NCBI GenBank assembly: GCA_023512345.1
Contig: JAILZT010000005.1
Span: 248,001 to 312,000, forward strand
Direction: 5' to 3'
DNA: 64,000 nt
Source: Paenibacillus sp.
Lineage (GTDB): Bacteria > Bacillota > Bacilli > Paenibacillales > Paenibacillaceae
The first letter of the stretch is position 1, and the number at the start of each line of letters is the position of its first letter. The notes under the pieces were generated by a model. That model did not search any database, was not told the origin of the DNA, and saw only the letters and a program-made list of their open reading frames with translations. Both the position numbers and the translations under genes were made by a program. Of this stretch, positions 7,839 through 17,496 are shown one piece after another.

Positions 7839-9224
7839 TCAACGGAAAGGGAACTTCATACCTTTGCCGCCCATGCCTTTAAGCTGCTTCATAGCGTTCT
7901 TAGCGCCTTTTCCGCCGCCTCCACCCATCATGCCGGAGAATTGCTTCATCATCTTGCGCATTTCATCAAATTGCTTGATGAGTCGGTTCACCTCAGCGAC
8001 TGAGGTTCCACTGCCGGTAGCAATACGCTTACGGCGGTTATGGTTAATGATCTCAGGCTGCTGTTTCTCGGCCTTTGTCATTGAATGTACAATAGCTTCT
8101 ACGCGTCCCATCTGCTTGTCGTCAACCTTCAAATCCTTCATGCCTTTGGCTTTGTTCATGCCAGGCAGCATCTCAAGAATCTGGTCGATAGGTCCAAGCT
8201 TCTTCACTTGATCCATCTGCTCCAGGAAGTCATCGAACGTAAATTCTGCATTACGCATTTTACGTTCCATTTCCTTCGCTTTGTCAGCATCGATATTGAA
8301 CTGGGCTTTCTCGATCAGCGACAGCATGTCGCCCATACCCAGGATACGTGATGCCATCCGCTCCGGATGGAATGGCTCTAAAGCATCGATCTTCTCACCA
8401 AGAGCAGCGAATTTGATCGGACAGCCGGTAACAGCTTTGACAGATAATGCAGCACCACCACGAGTGTCACCATCCAGCTTAGTTAATACTACACCCGTAA
8501 GCTCAAGCTGTTTGTTGAAGCTGTCGGCAACATTTACCGCATCTTGTCCAGTCATAGCGTCCACAACCAGCAATACTTCATCAGGCTTCACTACAGTGTG
8601 AATCTGTTTCAGCTCATCCATGAGTTCTTCATCAATATGCAGGCGGCCTGCGGTATCGATAATCACATAATCTAGATTATTGTCCTTAGCATACTGCAAA
8701 CCCTGTCTGGCTATTTCTACCGGACTAGTCTGGTTGCCCAACGAGAAGACAGGAACCTTAATCTGCTCTCCCAATACCTCAAGCTGCTTGATCGCAGCAG
8801 GACGATAAATGTCTCCTGCTACAAGCAGTGGACGATGATTTCCTTTTTGTAGGAGCTTTGCGAGCTTCGCTGAGGTTGTAGTCTTACCCGCACCCTGCAG
8901 ACCTGCCATCATAATAACAGTCGGCGGCTTGTTTGACTTCGCCAGCTTGGCTTGGCTGCCTCCCATCAATTCCGTTAACTCCTTATTAACGATATCGATA
9001 ATGACCATGCCAGGAGTAAAGCTGTCCATCACTTCCTTGCCGATGGATTTCTCCTTCACCTTAGCAACGAAATCCTTCACTACCTTGAAGTTAACATCCG
9101 CTTCCAACAAGGCCAGCCTAACTTCACGCATAGCATCGTTAAGATCATCTTCGGACACTTTACCTTTGCCCCGAAGCTTGCTGAACACACTCTGAAGTCT
9201 TCCACTCAAACCTTCAAATGCCAT
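7839..9224 (-). CDS. ffh: Signal recognition particle protein Ffh (SRP54)
   Basis: GTPase that binds 4.5S/scRNA and hydrophobic signal sequences and delivers ribosomes to FtsY. 461 residues from the ATG at 9224 (MAFEGLSGRLQSVF), preceded by GGGAGG. It has the N domain, then the G domain with GLQGAGKTT (about 108-116), DTAGR (190-194) and TKLDGD (248-253). The methionine-rich M domain follows from about 300, ending in a Gly/Lys/Met-rich tail. It is the second gene of the ylxM-ffh pair. Confidence 0.97.
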   Translation of the reverse strand: MAFEGLSGRLQSVFSKLRGKGKVSEDDLNDAMREVRLALLEADVNFKVVKDFVAKVKEKSIGKEVMDSFTPGMVIIDIVNKELTELMGGSQAKLAKSNKPPTVIMMAGLQGAGKTTTSAKLAKLLQKGNHRPLLVAGDIYRPAAIKQLEVLGEQIKVPVFSLGNQTSPVEIARQGLQYAKDNNLDYVIIDTAGRLHIDEELMDELKQIHTVVKPDEVLLVVDAMTGQDAVNVADSFNKQLELTGVVLTKLDGDTRGGAALSVKAVTGCPIKFAALGEKIDALEPFHPERMASRILGMGDMLSLIEKAQFNIDADKAKEMERKMRNAEFTFDDFLEQMDQVKKLGPIDQILEMLPGMNKAKGMKDLKVDDKQMGRVEAIVHSMTKAEKQQPEIINHNRRKRIATGSGTSVAEVNRLIKQFDEMRKMMKQFSGMMGGGGGKGAKNAMKQLKGMGGKGMKFPFR

Positions 9225-9246
9225 ATTCTGCCGCCTCCCTTCTTCA

Positions 9247-9603
9247 TTACTCCAAGCTCTGTAAACGATCAACGATTTCTGTGAATCGTAAATTATATTC
9301 TTCTGTCAGGATTCCGATATCCGGCAATCTGCGCAGTTCATCTATATAGTGGCTACGACTCTCATGTTTACCTAGTAAACCAAGCTTGTCCTCGTAGTTC
9401 TCCAGTACTTGCTCCGCCCGCTTGATATGTTCATATACAGCTTGACGGCTAATTTCGAATTCAGCGGCGATTTCTCCCAGGGAAAAATCATCATGGAAAT
9501 AATATTTAAGAAATGTCTGCTGCTTATCTGTTAACAGCCGTTCATAGAACGCAAAAAGCAGATTAATTCGATTCGTTTTCTCTAGCTTGTTATCCTGACT
9601 CAT
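9247..9603 (-). CDS. ylxM: YlxM-family helix-turn-helix protein (SRP operon)
   Basis: 118 residues; start ATG 9603 with AAGGGAG 9 nt upstream (the frame is open 29 codons further without a signal). A sigma-70 region 4-like HTH is visible in FSLGEIAAEFEISRQAVYEHIKRAE. YlxM/p13 proteins are always adjacent to ffh and stimulate SRP activity in streptococci. It ends 22 nt before ffh and is directly behind a consensus promoter. Confidence 0.93.
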   Translation of the reverse strand: MSQDNKLEKTNRINLLFAFYERLLTDKQQTFLKYYFHDDFSLGEIAAEFEISRQAVYEHIKRAEQVLENYEDKLGLLGKHESRSHYIDELRRLPDIGILTEEYNLRFTEIVDRLQSLE

Positions 9604-9657
9604 TAAGGGCACTCCCTTCGTCAAGGCAAAACACTTTACAGCACCACAACGTCCCTT

Positions 9658-9686
9658 ATAATACCGAAAACAAAGAAAGATGTCAA
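9658..9686 (-). promoter_or_regulatory. Consensus sigma-A promoter for ylxM-ffh
   Basis: TTGACA (9681-9686), 17-bp spacer, TATTAT (9658-9663) on the minus strand, 55 nt before the ylxM ATG. Confidence 0.85.
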
Positions 9687-9752
9687 GCATTTTTGCTTGT
9701 CATCTTTTTCTTTATCTTTTTTCAATGATTTCAACTAGTTTTTGTGCTTGGA

Positions 9753-10400
9753 TCAACGAATTGGCAGCAGATATTTAAATACTGCAAAGAAGTGTACGGT
9801 ACTCCCGGCAAGTACAAAAACATGCCAGATCGCATGATGATAAGGAAAACCTCTCCATACATAAAATATCGTACCCAGCGTATATAGAATTCCACCAACC
9901 ATAAGCAGTGTCATCCCTCCATCCGCGACTACAGCTGACAGTGGATTCCAGGCAATAACAATTAGCCATCCCATAGCAATATAAAAGATGGTAGACATAA
10001 ACAAGAATCTTTTGACGAAGTACGCCTTGAAAAGAACCCCAAAGATGGCAACGCCCCATATGATGCCAAACAAGCTCCAACCCAACGTTCCACGGAGCGC
10101 AACGAGTAAGAACGGGGTGTAAGAACCGGCAATGTAAAGATAAATAGAAGAATGATCGAGAAATTCAAAAAAATCCTTCGCTTTACCTTCCCTTAGGCTA
10201 TGCACCAGTGTTGAATTAAAATATAGAAGCAGCATTGTCGTACCGTAGATGGAGAAGCTGACTACATGCCAGACTGTTCCCTTCAAACTGGCAAAAACAA
10301 TGAGTAGAACAAGTGCAGCCACGCTTAATACCGCACCAATACCATGAGTTACCGCATTCGCTACTTCTTCATTGCGGCTGTAAGTATGTGTATTCGCCAT
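9753..10400 (-). CDS. Haemolysin III / PAQR-family membrane protein (YqfA-like)
   Basis: 215 residues from ATG 10400 (AAGGA ribosome binding site); the open frame extends 23 codons further without one. About seven hydrophobic helices. Family residues are all present: THGIGA near the N-terminus, STLVHSLREGKAKDFFEFLDHSSIY, IAGSYTPF, and the C-terminal HHAIWHVFVLAGSTVHF with metal-binding histidines. Members are zinc-dependent PAQR hydrolases affecting membrane lipid homeostasis; haemolytic activity is not implied. Stands alone. Confidence 0.9.
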   Translation of the reverse strand: MANTHTYSRNEEVANAVTHGIGAVLSVAALVLLIVFASLKGTVWHVVSFSIYGTTMLLLYFNSTLVHSLREGKAKDFFEFLDHSSIYLYIAGSYTPFLLVALRGTLGWSLFGIIWGVAIFGVLFKAYFVKRFLFMSTIFYIAMGWLIVIAWNPLSAVVADGGMTLLMVGGILYTLGTIFYVWRGFPYHHAIWHVFVLAGSTVHFFAVFKYLLPIR

Positions 10401-10493
10401 CCAAATATCCTTCCGTGAATCGTTTTCTACTATTATAGACGTTCCACGGGTGACCTTCCACTGCAACAAAAGGACAACCCGGGAAAGATCTAA

Positions 10494-12011
10494 TTATAAC
10501 TTATACAGCTCGGTGTATTTCTTTTCCAAATAATCCGCCAGATAATCCGGGTTCAACGGCTCTCCAGTTACCTGCTCAATGATTTGCGATGGTGTCAGGC
10601 TTTTTCCGAAACGGTAGATCTTATCTGTTAGCCATTCTTTAATTGGAAGCAGATTACCTGTTGATATTAACTCGTCGATCTCAGGAAGCTCTTTGCGAAG
10701 CGTATTCAAAATTTGAGCGGCATACATATTTCCGAGTGAGTAGGAAGCGAAATACCCAAAATCTCCACCAGACCAATGTACATCCTGAAGTACACCTAAA
10801 CTATCCGAAGGAGGTGTAATACCCAAATACTCTTGATACTTGGCATTCCACACTTCTGGCAGATCTTTAACAGAAAGCCCCTCATTAAAAATAAGCTTCT
10901 CGATCTCGTACCGTACAATAATGTGCAAATTATAGGTTAACTCATCCGCCTCAATCCGAATAAATGAATTAGATACACTGTTGATCGCCCGATAAAAGTC
11001 CTCAACCTCAACATTCACAAGCTGCTCAGGGAAATGCTGCTGCAAATCATTGAAATAACGTTGCCAGAAGGGCAGGCTGCGGCCGATCATATTTTCCCAG
11101 AGTCTGGATTGCGATTCGTGGATTCCCATGGACGCGCCTTGAGCTAAAGGTGTACCTACGAGCTCTTTATTAATATTTTGCTCATAGAGCGCATGCCCGC
11201 CTTCATGCAGGGAGCTGAATACCGCGCTAGTCACGTTGTCCATTAAATAATTCGTTGTGATACGGACATCCCCAGGGTTGAGTCCTGTTGCAAAAGGATG
11301 CACACTCTCATCCAGACGACCCGCTTCAAAGTCGTAACCCATCTGTTCCAATATAAAGAGGCCGAACTTCTCCTGTTGTTCCTTTTCAAAGATGCGTTGC
11401 AGGAACTCTGTGTTCGGTTTATTGGGGGAGGCAGAGATGGCTTCTACTAACGGAACAAGTCGGCTGCGCAAGCGGCTGAACACTTCATCCACTTTTTCAA
11501 CCGTCAAGTCAGGCTCGTACATATCCAACAACGTATCATAACGAGTGTCTTTTACACCCCAATAATCGATGAACTCCTTCTTGAACTCTACAATTTTGCT
11601 TAAAAAAGGCTCAAACGACGCAAAATCATTATTTTCCTTAGCGGCTTCCCACATCGTCTCCGTGTGTGCAGCCAGCACGGCGTATTCCTCGTATCTTTCG
11701 GGAGGGATGCTTTTACTGCGTTCATACTCTTTGCGGCAATCCTTTACGATTTTATTTTGAATATCACTTAGTTGACTCATTACCTCGGGGCGGCTAAAAA
11801 ACTCTGTATATTGACCCATTTCCGCTGAGGTCTCCAGTCTGAAGGCTTCCCCACTCAGCATCCCCACTGTTCTGGACCGGATCTCAGCGCCCTTGCGCGG
11901 AGCACCTGTACGCAAATCCCAATGCAGCAGCCCGATCGCCTCGCTATATCCGCTGATTTTGGCTAATAGTCCGCTAAATTTCTCCCACTCTTCCGTTACG
12001 TGTTGTTCCAT
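10494..12011 (-). CDS. Metallocarboxypeptidase, peptidase family M32
   Basis: 505 residues from the ATG at 12011 (MEQHVTEEWEKFSGLL); a GTG five codons upstream is an alternative, and neither has a strong ribosome binding site. The zinc motif HEGGH is at about 269-273, followed by a conserved E-rich helix and GIHESQSRLWEN, as in Thermus carboxypeptidase and B. subtilis YpwA. It removes C-terminal residues from peptides in the cytoplasm. Size and sequence fit M32 throughout, with no truncation. Confidence 0.95.
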   Translation of the reverse strand: MEQHVTEEWEKFSGLLAKISGYSEAIGLLHWDLRTGAPRKGAEIRSRTVGMLSGEAFRLETSAEMGQYTEFFSRPEVMSQLSDIQNKIVKDCRKEYERSKSIPPERYEEYAVLAAHTETMWEAAKENNDFASFEPFLSKIVEFKKEFIDYWGVKDTRYDTLLDMYEPDLTVEKVDEVFSRLRSRLVPLVEAISASPNKPNTEFLQRIFEKEQQEKFGLFILEQMGYDFEAGRLDESVHPFATGLNPGDVRITTNYLMDNVTSAVFSSLHEGGHALYEQNINKELVGTPLAQGASMGIHESQSRLWENMIGRSLPFWQRYFNDLQQHFPEQLVNVEVEDFYRAINSVSNSFIRIEADELTYNLHIIVRYEIEKLIFNEGLSVKDLPEVWNAKYQEYLGITPPSDSLGVLQDVHWSGGDFGYFASYSLGNMYAAQILNTLRKELPEIDELISTGNLLPIKEWLTDKIYRFGKSLTPSQIIEQVTGEPLNPDYLADYLEKKYTELYKL

Positions 12012-12190
12012 GAACTGGACACCCACTTTCTCTGTTTTACTTATCTCCTCTTGATGATACTTTTTTAAATACGTATAATCAACTTCAAGCCTTACATTTC
12101 GAATTTGAAATAATAATACGGAAGATCTGGCTGTGAAGGAATTAATGTACTACTTTCTAGGTAAGTCAATTGCGAGGGGGAAATCATGGT

Positions 12191-12748
12191 ATGAGCCAGC
12201 TGTCCAAAATCATGGAATTCAATCAAGAGTTTGTGGAGAAAAAAGAGTATGAAACCTATCTAACCAGCCGTTATCCGGATAAAAAAATCCTCATTATTAC
12301 CTGTATGGATACTCGGTTAGTTGAATTGCTTCCGAAGGCAATGAATTTCAAGAATGGTGACGTTAAGATCATTAAAAATGCGGGTGCGGTCATTTCTCAA
12401 CCTTTTGGCAGCGTTATGCGCAGCGTGATGGTAGCCCTATATGAACTGGATGCAGAGGAAGTCATCGTCGTGGGTCATTATGAATGCGGTATGGCGTCTC
12501 TGAATGCTGACAAGATGATTAACTCTATCAAAGAACGCGGAGTTTCCGACCAGGTACTTGCTACATTAGAGAACTCAGGAATTAAGTTGACTAAATGGTT
12601 GCGCGGGTTTGACAACATTGAGGAAGGGGTAATTCAAACTGTGGAGTTAATTAAGCAGCATCCTTTACTCCCTCCGGGCATACCTGTTCATGGCATGATT
12701 ATCGATCCGGCTACCGGAGCGCTTGACCTTGTCAGCGAAGGGTACTAG
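12191..12748 (+). CDS. Beta-class carbonic anhydrase
   Basis: Interconverts CO2 and bicarbonate with a zinc bound by two Cys and one His. These are seen as Cys38 in TCMDTR, His96 and Cys99 in GHYECGM; the Asp40/Arg42 dyad is also present. 185 residues, similar to B. subtilis YtiB/YvdA. The start is ATG 12191, with GAGGGGG 10 nt upstream; an in-frame TTG overlaps that ribosome binding site. Transcribed divergently from the M32 peptidase. Confidence 0.92.
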   Translation: MSQLSKIMEFNQEFVEKKEYETYLTSRYPDKKILIITCMDTRLVELLPKAMNFKNGDVKIIKNAGAVISQPFGSVMRSVMVALYELDAEEVIVVGHYECGMASLNADKMINSIKERGVSDQVLATLENSGIKLTKWLRGFDNIEEGVIQTVELIKQHPLLPPGIPVHGMIIDPATGALDLVSEGY

Positions 12749-12788
12749 TCCTGTAACACTTTTTTGACAACTCTCTGAATTGCTGATG

Positions 12789-12818
12789 GCGTGGATCCTA
12801 ATCCACGCTCTTTTTTTT
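12789..12818 (+). terminator. Terminator after carbonic anhydrase gene
   Basis: GCGTGGAT (12789-12796) pairs with ATCCACGC (12801-12808), followed by CTCTTTTTTTT. Confidence 0.88.
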
Positions 12819-12904
12819 GCCGAAACCAACTTTATACATTATTCGTATTTATTAGGATATGCGCAGGACGCATCCACAAGTATGGAAGAAGGGCGGTGCT
12901 TACA

Positions 12905-13612
12905 GTGAAGTTGGAATTAGAGAATATCCAGAAAGATTTTGGAGACAAAAAAGTGTTGCGAGATATTAATTATACCTTTGAAAAAGGAAAAATTTATGGT
13001 TTGCTCGGACGCAATGGTGCAGGAAAGACCTCCCTGTTCAACTGTCTCAGTGGTGAAGTGAAGATGGATAGCGGAGGTGCCTTCCTAAGTATTAATGACG
13101 ATAAAAGACAACTCAGGGATGAGGATATCGGTTATGTATATTCCCTCCCCATATTGCCGGAATTTTTAACAGGTTATGAATTTGTTAAGTTTTTCATGGA
13201 TATTAACAAGGAAAAGTTGTTGCCGGATGCCACCATCGAAAACTATTTTGACTTCATTAAGATCGGTCAAACCGATCGCCATCGTCTGATCAAGAGTTAC
13301 TCTCATGGAATGAAAAACAAGATTCAAATGCTCTGTTTTATCATTACCCGGCCACCGCTAATTTTGCTTGACGAGCCCTTGACCTCCTTTGATGTTGTGG
13401 TAGCCTTGGAGATCAAAAAACTGCTTCGTGATATGAAGCATGATCATATTATTATTTTCTCAACACATATCCTGCAACTTGCTACCGACCTTTGCGATGA
13501 ACTCATTGTACTTAGTAACGGACAGCTTGAGGCGATTCCCGACAGCACGCTGCACAGCCCGGAATTTGAAGAGAAGGTCATAGAACTATTAAAGGATGAG
13601 CATTATGATTAG
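12905..13612 (+). CDS. ABC transporter ATP-binding protein (exporter type)
   Basis: 235 residues from the GTG at 12905 (MKLELENIQKDFGDKKVL). AAGAAGGG lies about 11 nt upstream; a GTG three codons earlier is possible. Walker A GRNGAGKT (35-42), signature SYSHGMKNK (131-139, a variant of LSGGQ), Walker B LILLDEP (152-158). A clear Q-loop glutamine is not obvious (YSLPIL at that position). Sequence style matches single-domain ATPases of bacteriocin/antibiotic-type or lipid exporters. Its 3' end overlaps the permease gene. Confidence 0.9.
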   Translation: MKLELENIQKDFGDKKVLRDINYTFEKGKIYGLLGRNGAGKTSLFNCLSGEVKMDSGGAFLSINDDKRQLRDEDIGYVYSLPILPEFLTGYEFVKFFMDINKEKLLPDATIENYFDFIKIGQTDRHRLIKSYSHGMKNKIQMLCFIITRPPLILLDEPLTSFDVVVALEIKKLLRDMKHDHIIIFSTHILQLATDLCDELIVLSNGQLEAIPDSTLHSPEFEEKVIELLKDEHYD

Positions 13613-15218
13613 AACACTTAATAGTATTCTAAATATCCGTGTCTCCTCGACCACCAACCGGCTGATTTTTTATTTCCAGAAAATTCCGATTATCGGAAAA
13701 TGGATGAATGACAGCCTCTATGGCAATCTTTCATTCAAGAGAAGCCTAGCTATTATAGTAATGATATTAAGCGTGATTTGGGGATTGTTAAGCAAATTCA
13801 TGTACATAGGTGCCCTTATTTATTTACCCGTGAGTTATTTAAAGAAAGATCTCCCCGTTACGGAACAGCTTGAACTATTTCAATATATCTTTGTTCTTTT
13901 AAGTTTTGTGACTGCTGCCTTCACCAATTCAGTAATTTTGGAAGCCAAACGCGATAAGTATATCTGTGTAAAGCTGCTAAGGATTTCTCCAACTCGATAT
14001 ACACAAGCTAGTCTGAGCTATAAATATATTAGTTTCTTTGTTTATTTTCTTCCGTCAGTCCTTCTATTTTTCTCTATTCTTGGAGCATCGGCTTGGCAAG
14101 CATTACAGTTCACGCTGTTGATGACCGCTTGGCGGATTATAGGTGAAGCTTTTAATCTATGGATATTTGATAAGACGGGAATATTGCTCTGGAAAAAATA
14201 TGCGTTTATTTGGTCAGTCATCATTGCAGGCTATTTAGCGGCTTATTTTCCTCTTGTAAAAGGGAATCCCTTAGACATCAGCAAAGTGATCTTTGTTGTC
14301 CCTGTTTCTATTGCAATTCTAATCCTAGGATTCGTTGCAGTAATTTATATTGCCAGGTATCCCAACTACCGCAGTGCGGTGGACGCTGTAACCAAGATAG
14401 ATGAACCGTTGCTTGATATGAGTAAAATGATAGCTACAGCCAAGCAGGCTGAGGTCAGCATAAAAGAATCCGATAGTTCCTTCACCTACTCAGCGATTGA
14501 TCAATATCAGGATAAAACAGGTTATGCATATCTGAACGCTATCTTTTTTGCCAGACATAGACGTTTCTTAATACAACCCATCTTAAGAAGGCTGTATATT
14601 ATCGGTGCAGTAACCGCCGCCGGCTTCGCCAGTATGTTTATATTTCCCGATACCTCATTTACTCTAGCTTCTCAGTTGGTGGATTCATTACCCATGTTGG
14701 TATTTGTTATGTACTTTACTTCCATTGGGGAGCGGGTCTGTAAGGCGATGTTTTATAACTGTGACATCAGTCTTTTGCGTTATGGATTTTATCGGGAAAA
14801 ATCAACGATTTTGCAAAACTTCAAAATTCGCTTTATAAAAATAAGCGGTCTGAACCTTATTCCCACGGTCGCAATTTGTACAGCTGCAAGTGCTTTTATT
14901 TTGATCTCAGGGGTTCATTGGGCCCTAATCGATGCTTTCAGCTTTTTATTATCCATTATATTTCTATCCCTCTTTTTCTCCGTTCATCATTTATTTATGT
15001 ACTATATCTTTCAGCCTTACAGCACAGAGTTTAATATGAAAAACCCCTTTTTCCGCATCATCAATGGGGTCGTATACGGTATCTGCTTTATTTCTTTTCA
15101 GTTTGATAGTACCCCCGCTTATTTTGCGGTTATTGTCCTTATCGCAACTATCGTTTATATGGCTATCGCTCTGATCCTGGTATACAAACTTTCCCCCAAG
15201 ACTTTTCGAATTAAATAA
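13605..15218 (+). CDS. ABC transporter permease, large multi-span membrane protein
   Basis: 537 residues from ATG 13605 (MIRTLNSILNIR), with AAAGGA 8-9 nt upstream; the gene overlaps the ATPase gene by 8 nt. Roughly ten to twelve hydrophobic segments, a basic N-terminus and a polar central loop at about 265-310. No substrate motif is recognised. With the ATPase it forms a complete two-gene exporter followed by a terminator. Substrate unknown; no adjacent regulator or toxin gene points to one. Confidence 0.8.
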   Translation: MIRTLNSILNIRVSSTTNRLIFYFQKIPIIGKWMNDSLYGNLSFKRSLAIIVMILSVIWGLLSKFMYIGALIYLPVSYLKKDLPVTEQLELFQYIFVLLSFVTAAFTNSVILEAKRDKYICVKLLRISPTRYTQASLSYKYISFFVYFLPSVLLFFSILGASAWQALQFTLLMTAWRIIGEAFNLWIFDKTGILLWKKYAFIWSVIIAGYLAAYFPLVKGNPLDISKVIFVVPVSIAILILGFVAVIYIARYPNYRSAVDAVTKIDEPLLDMSKMIATAKQAEVSIKESDSSFTYSAIDQYQDKTGYAYLNAIFFARHRRFLIQPILRRLYIIGAVTAAGFASMFIFPDTSFTLASQLVDSLPMLVFVMYFTSIGERVCKAMFYNCDISLLRYGFYREKSTILQNFKIRFIKISGLNLIPTVAICTAASAFILISGVHWALIDAFSFLLSIIFLSLFFSVHHLFMYYIFQPYSTEFNMKNPFFRIINGVVYGICFISFQFDSTPAYFAVIVLIATIVYMAIALILVYKLSPKTFRIK

Positions 15219-15233
15219 TCAGCCCTCTCCATG

Positions 15234-15276
15234 AAAAAGCCTCCTACCACGTCATTTCATGTGGTGGAGGCTTTGC
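15234..15276. terminator. Bidirectional terminator
   Basis: AAGCCTCCTACCAC (15237-15250) pairs with GTGGTGGAGGCTT (15261-15273), one bulge. The minus-strand tail is TTTTTC; the plus tail is weaker. It serves the converging permease gene and the 15295-15669 gene. Confidence 0.8.
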
Positions 15277-15294
15277 TAATGTATTAGCCACACC

Positions 15295-15669
15295 TTAAAT
15301 CAAGGAGATGGCAAGCAGATTAAACAGAGCAAGCGGTAGAATAGCGTTGCTATAACCGTAGCCAGGGTACGGATAGCCATAGCCAGGATAATAACCTGGG
15401 TAATATCCTGGATACGGTTTGTAGTAAGGGTTATAGTACCCGCGAGTTGTTTCCTGGCTGACGGTCACACTCAAGTATAAGTGCTTATGATCAAGCCCGC
15501 TGATGACCCCTTCATGCATTTGACCGTCAAGCGTCTCTACCTTCACATTGTGGTTCATGTAAGGCTTGCAGGATTTATGCAAGGTTTCCTTTATTCCGTG
15601 AAGATGTTGGATTACAGCAGGGTCCGCCTGATAGATAACGGACTGTTGTCCGGTGTTTAATGTCGACAT
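15295..15669 (-). CDS. Small Tyr/Gly/Pro-rich protein, possible spore-surface protein
   Basis: 124 residues from ATG 15669 (GGAGG ribosome binding site). The N-terminal half has a compact beta segment, NVKVETLDGQMHEGVISGLD, resembling an Sm-like/PRC fold. The second half is a low-complexity YPGYYPGYYPGYGYPYPGYGY-type repeat, then a hydrophobic tail (ILPLALFNLLAISLI). Tyr/Gly-rich tails like this are common in Bacillales spore coat proteins, so a coat role is a guess from composition only. Downstream of the importer genes but probably separate. Confidence 0.6.
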   Translation of the reverse strand: MSTLNTGQQSVIYQADPAVIQHLHGIKETLHKSCKPYMNHNVKVETLDGQMHEGVISGLDHKHLYLSVTVSQETTRGYYNPYYKPYPGYYPGYYPGYGYPYPGYGYSNAILPLALFNLLAISLI

Positions 15670-15754
15670 ATATTCAGACCTCCGTAAATGGATTTGCTCC
15701 ATTCTATGCAGATGCCCATGCCGAGGTGCACAGTCCTAACTCTCAACGCAGTTC

Positions 15755-16579
15755 CTACCCTTTAACAGCACCTCCTACGATTCCTTTAACAATCTGTTTC
15801 TGCATGAGTACAAAGAAGATGAAGATAGGGATCAGAACTATTACCGTCAAAGTCATGAACATCGGCCAGTTAACGGAGAACTCCCCCTTGGCTTTATATA
15901 CCAGCAGCACTAACGTAGCTTTTGTGGAAGAATTCAAGAACAACATGGGTGCCAGGAAGTCATTCCAAATCCACATGGTCTGATAGATAATGCTGGTTAC
16001 GGTAATGGGTTTGAGGAGGGGCAAAATAATTCGCCAGAAGATCCCCCAAATGCTGCATCCGTCAATAACTGCCGCTTCCGGCAATTCCTTCGGAATGGTC
16101 TTCATATACCCCATCATTAGGAAGAAGACAAAAACCGCCCCTCCCATATAAAGCACGATCAACCCCGACAATTTGTTCACCAGATGAAGACCTGTCATTA
16201 ATTCAAATAAAGGGATCAATGTCGTTTGAAACGGTATCAGAAATCCAGCGAGTAAATAAGTAGTGATTATTTTGTTCATTTTATTGGAGTTGAAAACAAC
16301 GGGATAGGCCGCCATTGCCCCGAACAAAACCATGAAAAAGACTGAGAACACTGTAATGGTTAGACTGTTGCCAAAGCTGCGCAGCAGTGGTGTTTCTTCA
16401 AACACTTTAATGTAGTTGGAGAAGTTCCAGTCTTTAGGCCACCCCATAGGATGCTGAGCCGTTTCCGCTTGGCTTTTTACCGTGTTAATAATAATTAAAT
16501 AGAATGGAAAAAACGTAATTAAGGCGATAGGAAGCATAAGGATATCGAGCAGCCAGTTCCTTCTGGTGGATTGAATCAT
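15755..16579 (-). CDS. Carbohydrate ABC transporter permease (MalG family)
   Basis: 274 residues from ATG 16579 (GGGAGG ribosome binding site); the start overlaps the stop of the upstream permease gene as ATGA. Six hydrophobic helices and the EAA loop EAAVIDGCSIWGIFWRIILP, which docks on the ATPase. Last gene of the binding protein-MalF-MalG operon. No ATPase gene is in the cluster, so a shared MsmX-like ATPase encoded elsewhere is expected. The GH51 genes nearby suggest arabino-oligosaccharides as substrate (inference). Confidence 0.92.
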   Translation of the reverse strand: MIQSTRRNWLLDILMLPIALITFFPFYLIIINTVKSQAETAQHPMGWPKDWNFSNYIKVFEETPLLRSFGNSLTITVFSVFFMVLFGAMAAYPVVFNSNKMNKIITTYLLAGFLIPFQTTLIPLFELMTGLHLVNKLSGLIVLYMGGAVFVFFLMMGYMKTIPKELPEAAVIDGCSIWGIFWRIILPLLKPITVTSIIYQTMWIWNDFLAPMLFLNSSTKATLVLLVYKAKGEFSVNWPMFMTLTVIVLIPIFIFFVLMQKQIVKGIVGGAVKG

Positions 16580-17460
16580 TGGGCTCGTTCCTCCCGTTTC
16601 TGCATCCAAGATACCTGGAAGAACGTTATTACAAGCACGATTAAGAAAAAGACGATCGACATCGCAGAAGCCAAACCGTATTGTACTTCGGAAATTCCGC
16701 GGAGCACAATCACTTGAGTAATGGTATGCGTCTCGAAGCCCGGCCCTCCCCTTGTCAAAGCGAATGGGATTTCGAACACTTTAAGTCCGCCGGTCAACAG
16801 CAACATAACGCTTACTGTCATTGCGGGTGCAAGCAGCGGCAGTGTAATATGGCGTATTTGGCCCCATCGGCCTGCCCCGTCAATGGAAGCTGCTTCATAA
16901 TAATCCTTGGATATACCTTGCAGAAAAGCCAGATAGAGAACGGCATGCCATCCGGCACCTGCCCAAGCCGCAACAATGATCGTCATGAGCTTGGCTAGGC
17001 TCGGGTCTGACAGCCAAGGCTGCGGGCCGAGGTTAAATACTTCTCTAAGAACCGTGTTCAGCACACCGGAGGAGATAGGGGCCAGAATAAATCCCCAAAT
17101 ATACGCAAGCAACAGTCCGCTCGGGATGGATGGGAAGAAGAAAATCGCCCGGTGGATATTTTTGGTGAAGAAGTTCTGATCTAAAATAAGTGCTAGGGGT
17201 ATCGCAACTAATGTAATAAGTACCGTACTAGAGATGGCATATAAAAGCGTATAACTAATCCCGGATACTATAGCGTCGTCTTTGAATATTTTTAAATAAT
17301 TGCTCATCCCGACAAAGTTGTAGTTTTTATTGTACCCATTGAAATCAGTCAAGCTAAAGATGAAGGATTTGATTAAGGGATAGATCGTGAACAAGGTATA
17401 GAACAGTAAGATCGGAACTAAGAACAGCTGATACTGTAGTTGCTTAAGAAACTTGGGCAT
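16576..17460 (-). CDS. Carbohydrate ABC transporter permease (MalF/UgpA family)
   Basis: 294 residues with six predicted helices and the EAA loop EAASIDGAGRWGQIRHITLP, followed by ALTRGGPGFETHTITQVI, typical of CUT1 permeases. Start ATG 17460 is preceded by a GGAGG-type ribosome binding site. Lies 36 nt after the binding-protein gene and overlaps the MalG-type gene by 4 nt. Confidence 0.93.
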   Translation of the reverse strand: MPKFLKQLQYQLFLVPILLFYTLFTIYPLIKSFIFSLTDFNGYNKNYNFVGMSNYLKIFKDDAIVSGISYTLLYAISSTVLITLVAIPLALILDQNFFTKNIHRAIFFFPSIPSGLLLAYIWGFILAPISSGVLNTVLREVFNLGPQPWLSDPSLAKLMTIIVAAWAGAGWHAVLYLAFLQGISKDYYEAASIDGAGRWGQIRHITLPLLAPAMTVSVMLLLTGGLKVFEIPFALTRGGPGFETHTITQVIVLRGISEVQYGLASAMSIVFFLIVLVITFFQVSWMQKREERAQ

Positions 17461-17496
17461 GTGGGGCCTCCTCCTTCCGGGAGCTTTCAGCAGGAT